Positions 34,190 through 46,326 of a stretch of 64,000 bases of DNA are shown in pieces. The notes beneath the pieces are model-generated. The model ran no database searches. It was not told the origin of the DNA and worked only from the letters and a program-made list of their open reading frames with translations. The position numbers and the translations under genes are program-made. Location: the NCBI GenBank assembly GCA_022828595.1, contig JAKGHH010000002.1, positions 46,387,897-46,451,896 of the forward strand, in the 5' to 3' direction. The stretch is from Nelumbo lutea (lineage: Eukaryota > Streptophyta > Magnoliopsida > Proteales > Nelumbonaceae). Position 1 is the first letter of the stretch. Every line of letters begins with the position of its first letter.

Positions 34190-34793
34190 TGGCTATGGAT
34201 AGTAGTGTTGGGATTTATTAATTTAATTAACAACAGATCAAAATTTTATTGCAATTTTGATCACGTGTATTAGAATGATTGAATGCTTATTGATTCCACA
34301 TTCCAATAATTATTTGTTGTGGTTTTCTACTCCCAACACCCAACCCTCAAAACAAACCAGTGTTTTTAAACCGTCCTTGAATCGGATGCGGTTGAACCAT
34401 TCAATCCATCATCCGGAGGCTAGGATGGACTGGTCCAACTCCAAACCCATTAAATAAATAGTACAAAAAAATTGATGATATGGTCAAAAAACATTCGACC
34501 CAACAGACATTTAAGTATTTAACCCACTGAATGATGCCAGAACTGATTTTTCTGTTCATCACCTTCCACTTTAGCAAGCACTAAGCGGTGACCAGCCAGC
34601 TAATGATTTGGGAAAAAATTAATATTGCTGCCATTTTCACTTGTCAATATTCAGGTGAGTCTTCTTTTGCTGTTACTTCTACTGTAAAGTAGAAATAACT
34701 CATGATTATTACTTACAGTCGTCGGCCCACAGCTTATTTCCAATGGAGAGTAATTCAATCTTAGCTTTGGGAAACAGTGATGAAATTTGTTGT
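34190..34793. other. 3' flank of MADS gene; no gene seen
   Basis: The 34350-34450 part (TTTTTAAACCGTCC, CGGTTGAACC, GACTGGTCCAACTCC) resembles a decayed dispersed repeat. I cannot assign it. Confidence 0.4.
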
Positions 34794-34796
34794 TAA

Positions 34797-35028
34797 GGCT
34801 GCATTTGGATGCGATGTAAATGAAGAACTGATTGTAAATTTTTTATCGGTTCAGTTTTGTATGCATTTGAAAAAGGGTATTGTAATTATTATCAACGTAA
34901 AATTATATCCAAACACACACAAAAAGGGTTTTGTGTGTGTTTGGATAGAGTAATTTTACATCGATAATCGATATAAAACCTCATTAGTTCATACACTCTT
35001 TCATTTTACACGGATTCCAAACTCAGCC
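34797..35028. mobile_element. Tourist-like MITE (232 bp)
   Basis: Left GGCTGCATTTGGATGCGATG and right inverted GGCTGAGTTTGGAATCCGTG are imperfect inverted repeats. TAA flanks both sides (34794-34796 and 35029-35031). An internal palindrome lies around 34900-34965 (ATCCAAACACACAC and GTGTGTGTTTGGAT). Confidence 0.82.
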
Positions 35029-35031
35029 TAA

Positions 35032-37712
35032 AAAACTTAAGTATATGAATGGATAAACTGAGCCCCAGATCTACTTGACTTTTTCTTGCACTTACCCATC
35101 CTGTCAATGAAACTAAGAATGAATGGAAGTGCAGCAAAAAAAGGAGCTGCAATCCGGAATTAGATAAACTATGTTTGGTAATGATACTTTGACAGGACAG
35201 TTGTTTGGTTTTAATAAAGAGGATCTAGCCAATTGTAAAAGGAAGACTAACCAATAGGTCTTTTAGCTAGTTTAGACAAGAATGGAAAACCAATGAGTGA
35301 CAAAAGCAAAAAGGAAAGCTGAAATAACAGCTTTTTGGAAAATTCTTAACATTATAATAAGGAAAACTACCAAAAGAGGTGAAGTACTTTAAAATGATAT
35401 AAATATTACTTTTTATGGATAGTTTTATGGGAGAATGATCAATAACCCCAGTGTCATAATTTGTAGATCCAAACTAAATTTGGGATAAATGCCAATTCCG
35501 TACTTCTCCATAGTTTATGAACAAGCCCAAGCAGATTTCTAATTTCCACTGCAGAGTTATAAACATTCAAAAGGTCAAAAACCCATATTCTATGCACCCA
35601 TACCCACAATTGAAAGAATGACGATTCAGCCTAGGGTCAAAATTTGTAGGCTCAAAGTACATTTGGGTAGGTGCCATCTCGGAATTGATGCCAAATTCAC
35701 TGGTGGGTATGGGTACATAGGGTGTGGTTTTTTGATATATAGAATGCTTATAGGTGTGCAATGGGAATCAAATTTCTGCATTGGGTCTATCCATACTTCT
35801 CCATAGTTTATTTTACTTAATTGCTTTTAAGAACGGATGTTGCTAAAACATTTGTTTCATGTGTTTTAAGTGAACATCTTTAGTCTAGTTTTACCCAAAA
35901 ACAAAAAAAAAAAAGTGAGCATCTTAATACTTTTTTTCAAATAAATTAGGAGATATGCTTTACCATATTTCCTTTTATTTTTCTTTGGTTCCTATTTGCC
36001 ACTTTATTATATTTAGATTAATATCCCTATAAATTAAACAAATCGAAGTCATGATAATTAGCATATAACAAAAACACATTTTCTAATGTAACTGCCTAGC
36101 TATATACATACATACATACATACATATATATATCAAGGCCTTCTTAGGCCAAACATTTTCTTTATGGATACTCAGGCCTAACATTCTTATAACTAAAAGT
36201 TAGCCCTTTTGGGATCTTGAGAAGAATTAATTCTTTGACCAAAATTTAGCCTTTTAGATGATTTTAAGCTGCCGATGCATGGAAAGTTTAAAAAGTATTC
36301 TACTCAATGGATATCAATGTTTGAGTGTATACATGTATATATATGCTTTGAAAATGATCTTCCAACTAGTTCATTGTTGATGTTCTTGACTTGATTTTTC
36401 AACTATAAAATCATTTTCTCTCTTTAAGTTTTTATCTATATTTTCTTCATTCTTGCTTCCATGTGTGCTTTCTTTACCTATAAAACTAAAGTTTGACTAC
36501 AAAAGTTTCTTATGTAGATTTATAACAATATATGGTACTCCATGCTAGTGGTAATGTTACCCCTATTGATTCAACAGATAAAATATTGCTTTTGACCCAT
36601 ATTAAATATGCTTTAATGAACAATTTTTGCCAACATGAGAACATAGAATTTGTTACAACATTTTCCATTTACATGGAGACAATAGAAATAATATTTAAGT
36701 AACTATTGAGCTATTCTATGTCTTGGATATAATAAGATATATACATGCATTTTTTATGTAACTACATACATCAAAGAAAATTTTTAAAACTAAAAACTGG
36801 TTAAGTATCTACTAAGCTTTCTTTTATTCCACAAGATATACATTGATATACCAATAATTTCCTTGGATGAAGTGGGTGAAATTCCAATTTTAATTCCACT
36901 AAAAATGTAAGTAATGACAACAAAAGGGTGAAAATACTATTCTGTGTACACTTTATAGGAGATAAAAAAAAAAATGCCCTTATGCTTTCAAGCTTAAAGG
37001 TTTAGTATTAAATTCAAGGTATAGGAAAGAAGAGAGAGAGAGAGAGATTACAACTTCAACTTCTACAATGTTACTAATAGCTAGGCTATTTTCAAACTGA
37101 ATCACATGTTTATGAACATATAGGGACTCGGATATACTAAATGTGAGTAATAAATAGTACGCTTTCTCAAAAAAAGTAATAAATACTATATATAATTTAG
37201 AAATTTTTAGGCAAACCTAAATATAATTTAGATAAAAACTGCAGTAAGTCCCATAAAAGTACTAAAATTATTTTTTATTCATATGTATGTAGAAGTTTTT
37301 TTTTTTCAAGTGCCATACATAAAAGGTGACCCACATGATAAAGAACTATTTCAATGCCTTATCTGAATGTCATAATGGCCATTATTAGGATCTTTCATTC
37401 CTCATGTACCATTTTGGCTTTGATTAGGTACCAAATCGTGTTTCATTTATTATTCAAGTATAATAGAATGACAATATGGTACTCAATTATTTTGATCCTC
37501 TTGAAAAAAACAAAAAAGAAAATTGAAATAGAGCATTTTACTGAGGTATTAAATGAATACTAAAGATTTTATGTTATTAACAAACTGAGATAATTAGTTT
37601 CTTTGCTGGTCGTGACACTCACAGATTAATAATTAAAGGCATAAATTTCCCCTTGTTATTAAGTGGTCTATTGATTAGGTGATTTATAACATATCGAGGT
37701 TGGAAGTTGGAA
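35032..37712. other. No gene seen; AT-rich with minor repeats
   Basis: An inverted repeat with arms at about 35575-35606 and 35703-35733 (ACCCATA..CACCCATACCCAC and GTGGGTATGGGT..) could be a small foldback. A (CATA)n microsatellite is at 36105-36133 and a (GA)n run at 37031-37047. No coding motif was seen. Confidence 0.5.
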
Positions 37713-37721
37713 TTTTAATTA

Positions 37722-38250
37722 GGGAAAACTTTCAATTAATATCCTGTACTTTGGGTCTTAATGCCATTTTGGTCTCCAAATTTGAAAACGCGACAATCTA
37801 GGATTTGAATTTTCAAAATGTGCTAATTTAGTATCTACCGTTAACCAGCTATTAAGTGACATTTGAAAATACACAAATGCCCTTCGAGTGTCATCTAATT
37901 TTCTTTATTAATGATTTAAACGTTGACAAAAAAATGAACAGTCACAAATCCTTGCATCTTCTATTCAAGAAAGTTGGGCTCACCAGAATAACCATTGAGG
38001 CATGACCCCAACTTTCTTGAATAGAAGAGAAAAGGATTTGGGACTGTTCATTTTTTGTCAACGTTTGGATTATTAATAAAAAAAATTAGATGACTCTCAA
38101 AGAGAATTTGTGTCTTTTCAAATGCTACTTAAGGGATGGTACTAGATTGGCACATTTTGAAAGTTCGAGTAATAAATTGTTATGTTTTAAAGTTTGGGGA
38201 CTAAGGTGGCAGTAGGCACAAAGTACAGGGTACTAATTGAAAATTTTCCC
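37722..38250. mobile_element. Mutator-like foldback MITE (529 bp, ~255 bp arms)
   Basis: Nearly the whole element is a hairpin. The left arm starts GGGAAAACTTTCAATTAATA and the inverted right arm GGGAAAATTTTCAATTAGTA. Similarity continues inward for about 255 bases to AAGAAAGTTGGG on each side of a short loop near 37990. Flanks TTTTAATTA (37713-37721) and TTTTTATTA (38251-38259) match at 8 of 9 bases, the 9 bp duplication length typical of Mutator-like elements. Confidence 0.85.
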
Positions 38251-38259
38251 TTTTTATTA

Positions 38260-40114
38260 GATCAATTTACCCTAAAATGTAAATAGGTTAGGTTGAACAA
38301 TCATTTGATTATCTAAATTTGATTTGATAGTTCTAGCTGTTTGAGCCTTGATGTCTACTCAGAAACACAGAGCTCAGAATTTGATTTGAGCTCGAGTCAG
38401 AAACTCGATTCAAGTTGATACTTGCGAACTATTCAAGTTCAACTCGACTCAAGTTGATTATAAATAATTAGTATGAAAAGTTATAAATAGATTAATATTA
38501 AGTATATTAAAAACATTAAAAATATAGAAAAATTAATATTATAAATACTATAAATAGAAATATATTATAAAAAATCAGTTATAAATGTATTTATTTATAT
38601 TATAAATAAGTTAATGTCAAAAAATTAATGTTTATTTATATTATAAATATAAATACATTAAAGTAGTACATGAGTGAACACTAGTACATGGGACCCATGT
38701 GGGACCCACACCTTATAAGTTCATTCATTATAAGTATAGCCCAGCACAATGTGCACGATTTTATCTAGAACCAATCTGGTCTCCATTTTGTGCTGGGATT
38801 TGAATAAACTAAAACATTACTTTCATGGAAAAACTTTCACTGCTTCAACAGGAGAATTGCGTCCTCTGGTTTTTTAATGAGGGATTTCTATTGGCTCCCG
38901 TGGGATGGAGTAACGTACAAAGGCTGAAAGAGAACAAGGCACTGCTGATAGAGTATACAAAGATGAACAAATCTAACTATAACGACTAGTTCAAGACTCA
39001 CAAGATGTATAGAGGTGGACAGACAAAGATAAGTTAACAGAGCAGACGTCGTGAGTTAACGGATTGTATCCTGATCTGATCTACCACTACCCGACCCGGT
39101 TTGCTTGTTATGAAATATTATATATTATATATGTATATTTTGTATATATTTTACATATTATTTATATATAATTATATATTATATATTATGTATTGTATAT
39201 TATAATATATTATTTATATTATATCATAATTCTTTTTATTATAACTCTAATTGAATCAGATTTGAAATGGATATCTGATAAGATCAAATTCAAATTCAAA
39301 CCATACTCTTGAAAATCTGATGGATTCTTATTCAGCCGGATTTCTTATCAGATCGTATCTATCTTGTAGCCCTAAGTAGATTAAACACAAATTATAAGAT
39401 CAATATTCACCCATTCTACAACCACCCAAATCTTACCCTCTTAATCTATTTGAAGTTATGAAACATAGGTTGATATATCAACATATTTAATGGAGAAGTA
39501 TCAAAACTTACACACATTTGATGCTTAGAAGAAAATAATCGACCTTAATATTCTGTAAGGAACCTTGTCACAATATAACTTCCAGTATTTTCCATACCTA
39601 GTAGCAATAATTTATTAACACTCAGTTCAACATTTTAATAGGATTAAATTATAAAATCATAAGAAATTCTAATAGTTGAAGAATGTAATAACACTTGGAT
39701 CATGCTAGAGTTTGGACAACCACGTAGCATGCCCCCTAACAAACAGCTCCATATTAAAACTCAAATAAATTCACCTTAATCCCAACTATTTGGCCTAGAC
39801 TCCATGAATACTATCCTGCAATTGTTATTATTTTTTTTTTTTGATAAGTTATCCTACTATTGTTATTATCAAGAGCCACCATGCATAAAGGAAAGAAAAA
39901 AAAAAACATATATCCATAAATGTAGATCCAGTCCACAAAGGCATAGGTTTTTTAATAATAGAGAGTATTATACTCTAATGGAGTATCACTAGGGATGAAG
40001 GGGCAAACTAAGACATTTACCTTCCAATTTTCTAAATGAGATAACAAGAAATTTTAATTATTTGTTACTATGGTGCAAAAAAAATTCTTTTCAAATTTAA
40101 TGCTTTTTAGGCAA
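38260..40114. other. No gene seen; AT-rich
   Basis: 38310-38460 has AGCTCGA/AACTCGA repeats like those at 27458-28165. 38465-38650 and 39108-39240 are almost pure A/T, the latter built from TATAT(T)A units. The palindromic GGGACCCATGTGGGACCC lies near 38689-38707. Confidence 0.5.
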
Positions 40115-40119
40115 TTATA

Positions 40120-42051
40120 TGTTAGAGAGTCTTTGTATGCCCTTAGCTTCAATCAGAATGAAGTACTTTTGACATTTATTGTAAATGAATAAAGTGCATA
40201 TTTGATTCATGTTCTTGTGGTTTGTTTCTGTGTTATACTCTTAAGCTGGACACTTAATGAGACTCGTGTTAGTTTAGAATGTTCACAGCCAGTGGGTCGG
40301 TCTGGGGAGACCTATCCTGATAAGGTTGACACTAATGTGCCACCAAGTCAGTTGGGGTGGCCTGTCTCAACCGCCAAGGTGAGACACAAGGCACATGCAG
40401 TGTACGATTAATTGAATCTTTGAACCGGACCAGATATCAAGTATTGCCCTGGACCTTGGAGATTAATGGGCAAAACTAGAAAGTTACACCTGACCCCTAG
40501 ACTCGATTATGATACTGCACTATGTGTCGGATTGGATTGTCTTTGATATGCCAATCAATGAGATCCTTAGCAGGTGTCAAAACCTGGGTATGTTGGGACA
40601 GTCTGAGAATTCATATGTGTTGGTGATAATAATAACAGGATCAGCCCCTTTGTCGAACAAAGGTAATGATTGGGGATGCACTCTCTCTGATGGAAACCAA
40701 GACTGCCGGCAGTCGATTTCAATCGTTGAGATTTGTTTTGCAAAATATATTTTATATGAGATATAAAAGTTAATATATTACGGTTTCTAAAATGTTTGCA
40801 AAGGTTTTAATTCCTGGGATCCATATAAACAGTGAGTGCAACACTATTCCTTGCAGCCAAGGGAGAGGTCATCTCTTGTCGGAAAGTGTTTGATCATTAT
40901 GGGCTAAGAGGTTAAGTGTAAGCCCATTGAGGGTAATGCCTGATGGGCTAATCTTGCATCTGCCCACAGTCCCTGGGTTTTTATAAGGTGGTTTGGCCCA
41001 AGTTAATGTAAGTGTTGGGCCCAATAGAAGCCCCATGTGATGGGTTTCAAGGGGTGCACTGTCCACAACAGTGTATTCGGCTAGGACTTGTAACAAAGGC
41101 TGGGCCGAACCCATATGGTTGATGTGTAGATCAATGCTTGGGTCCCACGCCATACAAAGAAGCCCAATTGGGCAGCAGTTTTGAGCACATAGACTTATTG
41201 GGCCTGAAACCCATTTCGAACTAGCCTGTTTTAATTAGTTAAATAGAGGGGGCGGATCTGGGATTAAATCAGTTGATAGGATAGAGTCCTACTCTATCCA
41301 CTCAGAGAGACCAGATCTGAATTCAGATATGGAAACCTCCTAATAAGATCAGGAGAAGGCTGATCTAATCTGCAGATAAGATAAGGGTTTTATCCTTATC
41401 ACTTAAAGAGAGTCCAAATTCAGATTATGATATGAATTAGGAAACTCCTGATAGGATCAGAAGCTGATCTCTTTAAGCCTATAAAAGCAGGAGGGGGCGA
41501 ACCATCAAATCATCCCAAAAATTCGAGAGATACTAGATCTCGAATTACAGAGAGAAGAATACACAGTGTGACTACGCCTTCTCCCTGTGATCCCTTCCAG
41601 CCGCCGCCATATTGCCAGTTCGTTCTCCAACATTGTAGGAGTGGTCAAGATTGGATCTTGACATTAGTCTTTGCTGAAAGGTTGATAAGAAGTTGTGCTC
41701 ACTGCCTCCATTGGATTCTTGCTGAAGAATTTGGTTCGTGGGATGGACCCTATTGATTCTGCTCCTCCATCCATTGTGTCATATTCGGTGGGAGCAGTCT
41801 TTGTTGATCTTCTTTGGGCGTGAACACCTCCATTGAGAGATATTATTTCTCTGTATCAGGTATATCCCTCTCCCTCTGTTTTGTTTCAAATCTGGTTTGG
41901 TTTATGGTTTAAGATTGATCATTGAAAAATATGATTATTTTTCTAAAATTGGGAATACGATTCCCACTTGAAGGGAGATAAATTTTTGAAATTCGCCCAC
42001 CCTATTCCGCACCTTTTGGGCATCCATGTGATGGATCTCACATTCCCTTCA
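40120..42051 (+). repeat. Solo Copia LTR (1.93 kb) with perfect target duplication
   Basis: Runs from TGTTAGAGAGTC to CATTCCCTTCA. It matches the 5' LTR at 51704-53499 along its length, with shared TTTGACATTTATTGTAAATG, GAGACTCGTGTTAGTTTAGA and, near the end, CCATATGATGGATCT-type sequence. It is flanked by TTATA at 40115-40119 and 42052-42056. No internal sequence is present, so it results from LTR-LTR recombination. Open stretches inside (for example 40509-40766) are not genes. Confidence 0.9.
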
Positions 42052-42056
42052 TTATA

Positions 42057-43207
42057 CACTATCAATAAATTGGATTAGAAACATCACAGAAAATGAAACT
42101 CGAATAGGGCTTGCTTCTTCTCAACAATTTTGTTCTACCATATAGGTCCATATTAGTTAGGTGGAAAATTTTGCATTCAAAAGAAGACACAAGTAAATTT
42201 AATTTCAATTAATAAGTCAAAAAGCAGGACAATCACAAGCATAACATACCCTACTGCAAAATTCATCTATTGAGACAGTCATAACTACCTTTAAAAGTCC
42301 AAAAAGTATACTTAAAACAAATAGGAGGTAGCTAGGTGATTGTCTCTAAAAGCCCTGCCTCTATATGTATTAGAGGCACTTGATCACGAATTAGAGGCAG
42401 ACAAAGAAAATGCCTCTAAAAATAGGTTTCAAAAGCACATATGATTGCCTCTATTGAACTTACGCTAAAAGCCCTTTATAAAGGTGGATTTAAGCGCCTC
42501 CAATTGATACTAAGGGTGTGTTTGTTTCCTCTTAACTCTTACCTCTTAAGAGGAATCTTGTAACTTTAGAGAAAAATGGTTGTTCATTTCCTATTATCTC
42601 TTATCTCTTAAAGTGCAATCATACGATTTTTTGTTTTCCAATGATACCCTCAAAAAGACAAACAAAAACTCTAATATATGGGGTCAAAATGGATATTTGA
42701 TCATTTTAAAAATTAAGAATTCAGAGTTCAGAACAACATTCTCTACATTCAGAGTTTAGATGAAAGAAAAGTTCACCAATACCAGTATACCTCTTAATGT
42801 AACTATTGCACTTTCAGAGCAAACGAACAAACCCTAAGGCAGCTTTATATGCCTTTAAAAATAATCTACTAAGATACTAGGTTACCTTTTGGAGGCACTT
42901 TTGGCCTCCTCTAAAGATATTTTATTTTAATTAAAAAAAATATTTTTGTTATGCACAAAACTTGTAATTAATAATTAAAAAATACACCAATTGACTTCCA
43001 CCTTCTTTCTAATAACAAAATAAATAAATAAATAAAATATTACACTCAACTCTCATTGTCATTTTTTCTTCCTTCTTTAGTAGATGATTTCGTTCTTAGC
43101 AACCAAAAAAAAAAGATAGCGACCAAAATAAATTCCAATTAACATATAAAAAAATATCCTTTTAGCCCTCATTAAGTCCTCTCGTCCTTAGAACCTATAA
43201 AGAAAAG
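42057..43207. repeat. Clustered GCCTCTAAAA / AGAGGCA subrepeats, CACTA-end-like
   Basis: Direct and inverted copies of GCCTCTA(A)AA and (T)AGAGGCA lie at 42340-42510 and again at 42838-42925 (GGAGGCACTTTTGGCCTCC). Dense short subrepeats like these mark CACTA subterminal regions, but I see no CACTA terminus. A Tourist-like MITE (42514-42834) splits the block. No gene was seen. Confidence 0.45.
42514..42834. mobile_element. Tourist-like MITE (321 bp)
   Basis: Left GGGTGTGTTTGTTTCCTCT and right inverted GGGTTTGTTCGTTTGCTCT. TAA flanks it at 42511-42513 and 42835-42837. It sits inside the GCCTCTAAAA repeat cluster. Confidence 0.8.
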
Positions 43208-43865
43208 TGATAAAGTGCGATCTGAAAGCTCCTACCTGGAAGGTTTCCTGGACATTGCTCACGTGGTGTGTTAGATCAAACTGTAAAACAGAGATCAGAG
43301 AGACCGGGGTGGACGACCCAGTGGGGTTGCTCTGATGCTTAAGTTAGTATTCTTGCTATGGTTGTGAGCTAAAGGCTTGAATTCTAGAGAGCTTGTATGT
43401 AAATAATCGCGTGCACCTGGACCCTGGAGGGGTTGATGCCCTTATATAGTTGGGCGGCCATGGGTCTCACGAAACAATTCCAGGATCTTCGGCTTTAGAT
43501 AAGATACGTTTCTGCTTTAGACGGGGAGTAACGTATCAGTCAATGAAGTCTATCGTTACCACCCGATCCGGGCGGGGAGAGGATAAGGCATGCCGTTACG
43601 TGGCATGATCGCGAGAGTTTTGGAGTCGTTGAGACGCTTCTGGAGTCGATTATGTGTCACTTCAGTTCTTGGGACCCAAACTAGCTTAGGTTCTGAGGTG
43701 CCTTTATACCAAGGTGACTCTATGCCGAAGTGGCTTTGTACTGAGGTGACATAACACTCGAGCTCTAGAAATTGTTGACTAGGCTCCTCTTGCTGAGTTG
43801 TCATCCTACTGGCAGATCGCGTCCATGTGATCTTTGCTTACTACGTCGTGCCAAATTACCCCTCA
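43208..43865 (-). repeat. 3' LTR of Tat-type Gypsy
   Basis: Matches 61697-62358. On the minus strand it starts TGAGGGGTAATTTGGCACG and ends near TCA. Shared internal strings include GGACCCTGGAGGGGTTGATG and CCCTTATATAGTTGGGC. Confidence 0.9.
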
Positions 43866-43870
43866 TCAAT

Positions 43871-43883
43871 AGCCCCCCACTCC
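43871..43883 (-). other. Polypurine tract of Tat-type Gypsy
   Basis: On the minus strand GGAGTGGGGGGCT precedes the 3' LTR start TGAGGGG by five bases. Confidence 0.75.
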
Positions 43884-44097
43884 TCATGCCAAGGTTCCTA
43901 ACCCGATGCGGAGAGTTCATGATGAACCCAGGTGGATTTGACATGATGTCTAGGTGCACGGACATCAAGCCGATTATAAACTCCGCGGACGTCAAAACAC
44001 ATTCTCAACTAATTTCAACCACGGGTAGCATGCAACCAGTTTTCCTAGGAGTCATTGGATCGCATAGATCTTGGCCGCTGATCCCCAGATATAATGG

Positions 44098-44108
44098 CTA
44101 TAAATAGG
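44098..44108 (+). promoter_or_regulatory. TATA box of antisense gene in Tat element
   Basis: CTATAAATAGG is a textbook plant TATA box on the plus strand, opposite to the element's own transcription. It lies about 170 bases before the ATG at 44273, leaving a leader of about 140 bases from a start near 44130. Confidence 0.6.
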
Positions 44109-44272
44109 AGCCGAAGGGCCCATTTTCTTCACCACAAACCGCGAGTCTAAAGTCCTTGAGGTCGCATTCAAATCTGCCAGCTCGGTGTTAACTATTCCCG
44201 AGTTCGAAGTCGTCTTGCTTTCTTCGGTCTTCTTTTGTGAGTTCATCTTCCTTTTATTTCGATTCCATTAAC

Positions 44273-46326
44273 ATGTCTAGTCTTAGCTTAGATAATCTTT
44301 CAGATGGGAGCGGTGAATCCACTAGGGCCGAGGTGGGTACCTCGACACAGACTGCAGAGCCTCATCTTGTCTAGGTGGCAATTCGACACAAGATGTAGAC
44401 TCCAATTTGTTCGAGACGGATCCAACTCGGCAAGAACGAGAAGCCTCTAGCGAGTTGGCCTCCACCTCACAACGAGGTCACCTACCGAACAGCTAGGTCC
44501 GTCTACAATCACAACGAACAGGCTCCTGCCGTTAGTAGCTCGGTATAGACTCCATAATAACTTAGTATATAGTATTCCCTTAGGCAACTTTCCTTGGAAT
44601 CACGGTCATGGTGAGATCGTGGTCTTCGAGGAGTAACTTGTAGTCGGGCTACGTCTTCCACTCCACCCTTTCAAAGTCAAACTCGTTAAGTTTTTTAATA
44701 TCGCCATAGACTAACTACATCTAAACTCCATCCACAACATTGTAGGTACCATTTCCCTTTTCTATGATTATAACCGATTTCTAGACCTCAACATCTTCTC
44801 TTCGATCCTCTCCATCAAGAAGAACTCAGCCTGTGTTCTACCCGAGCACAGGCAAAGTTATTAAATGTCTCCTCATCTTGGGTACAAGCTATTACACGAC
44901 CTCCCAAACAAAGTCCCGACTAGGAAGAGATGTTACATCGTGGTCCATAACACCGAGGGGTGGCCGTTCTTGACTCACTAGAGGGCAGCCATCCAAGACC
45001 CCAGTGTCAAATTGGACCCAAAGACACGGGAGGAGGTCCAATCTTGGACAAAGCTCGGCTTGAAGTTCAAAACCTCTGTGACCAAGGAGAAGATCATATA
45101 AGCCAGTTTAAGTCCTCCTGTCACCAATTGTTGTACTAGTTTTCTTTGTTTTGTTTTACTTTGATGTTGCATCTAGCTCAGTTCATCATCGTTTTGTAGC
45201 TGTCGTGGATGACATGCCCACCAATGAGCTTTTCGGGAGCATACAAAAGGTGAAGAAGAAGAAGAGGGCCTCCAAGAAGGCTCGCCTCCACACCGAGACC
45301 ATCACCTCCGACGTCAGTGCCTCCATCCCCGAGCTCCCATCAGTCGCCAAACATCCTCCTATGATCGACTTGGTTGAGGAGGACCAAGGCAAAGATACTC
45401 TGCCTCGCGTGCTTGAGGAAACCACATCTTTCGAGCCCCAACTCGTGCAGGTGACCACCACTCTGTTGAGTAGCGATACTTCTGCTCATAGCATTTTGAC
45501 TTCAAAGTGTGTCCTCCTCAAAAGCAATGATGCGGTATTCACCAAGGAGGTCGCTCGTTGGACTGACTTACCAATCGCTCAGCTCGGGGCTAGAGCGGCC
45601 ACACACTGCACGATGATAGGTTTTCAATCTTCGGGTTAAATTATGCATAGATTTTTCTCCATACTTATACTTGGTTTCTTCTTTTGGCAGGTGAACTCTT
45701 CAATCCATGCTCTAGCCTACCAGTCCGAGATGAACTTGAAGTGAGCTCTCAAAGCTGAGGAGTCCTCCCAAAGTGCCCACTCTGAGCTCAACTTAGTTTG
45801 CAACAAAATCAACCAGCTAAAGAATGATGCGTGAGCCAAGAAGGAGATATTGACTCTACTGATGGTGGAGAAGAAGGAGCTAGAGGCAGAGAAGAAGCAA
45901 CTGGAGGAGCGCGAGGTGACTCTGAAGAGAGAGAATGAGAACCTCAAGGCACTGGTGAAGGAGCGGTCTGAAATTCTGCTCCAGGAGGTGGAGGATGCCA
46001 AGGTCAAGGCCGTCAAGGAATACAAGTCTTCAGTGGAATATCGCAAGAAGCTGGTCGAGGCTGAGACAATAGGCTATCATAAGGGATTTAATCTCAGTAG
46101 ATGGTTAACCTAGCGTGAATTTCCCCACCTCGACCTCGGTGCTATCACAACATTCAAGATCACCAAGGAGATGGTTGTCGAAGTCGTTAAGGACCCGGAC
46201 TCCGAGGAGGAGAGCAACGATGAGACAGCAGGAAAGGGAGAGGGAGCTAATGCTGCCAAGGATCACATGGAGACATATCTTCCCGTCGACGACTCTACTA
46301 GGGATGAGGAGCCCCAAACTAATTGA
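44273..46326 (+). pseudogene. Antisense gene between pol and 3' LTR: 'putative gypsy-type transposase' domain plus coiled coil, broken
   Basis: It runs opposite to gag-pol. ATG 44273 opens an acidic Ser-rich start (MSSLSLDNLSDGSGESTRAE). After frame breaks, 44650-45110 resembles the plant domain called 'putative gypsy type transposase' (PF04195-like): CYIVVHNTEGWPFLT near 44930, then WTKLGLKFK. 45190-45640 has the basic KVKKKKRASKKARL and a long low-complexity linker. The 45850-46113 block is a strong coiled coil (MVEKKELEAEKKQLEEREVT, then KRENENLKALVKERSEI). It ends, past a TAG at 46111-46113, with FPHLDLGAITTF and an acidic tail rich in Glu/Asp, stopping at TGA 46324-46326. Function is unknown. 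Related antisense ORFs are known in Tat-lineage elements such as Grande. Confidence 0.68.

Noticed and set aside
40509..40766. Open stretch inside the 1.9 kb solo LTR
   Set aside because: The corresponding LTR at 51704-53499 does not keep it open, and LTRs of this kind are non-coding.
45186..46046. Minus-strand open stretches opposite the antisense gene (Ser-rich)
   Set aside because: They are reading-frame shadows of the coiled-coil and linker codons on the plus strand.
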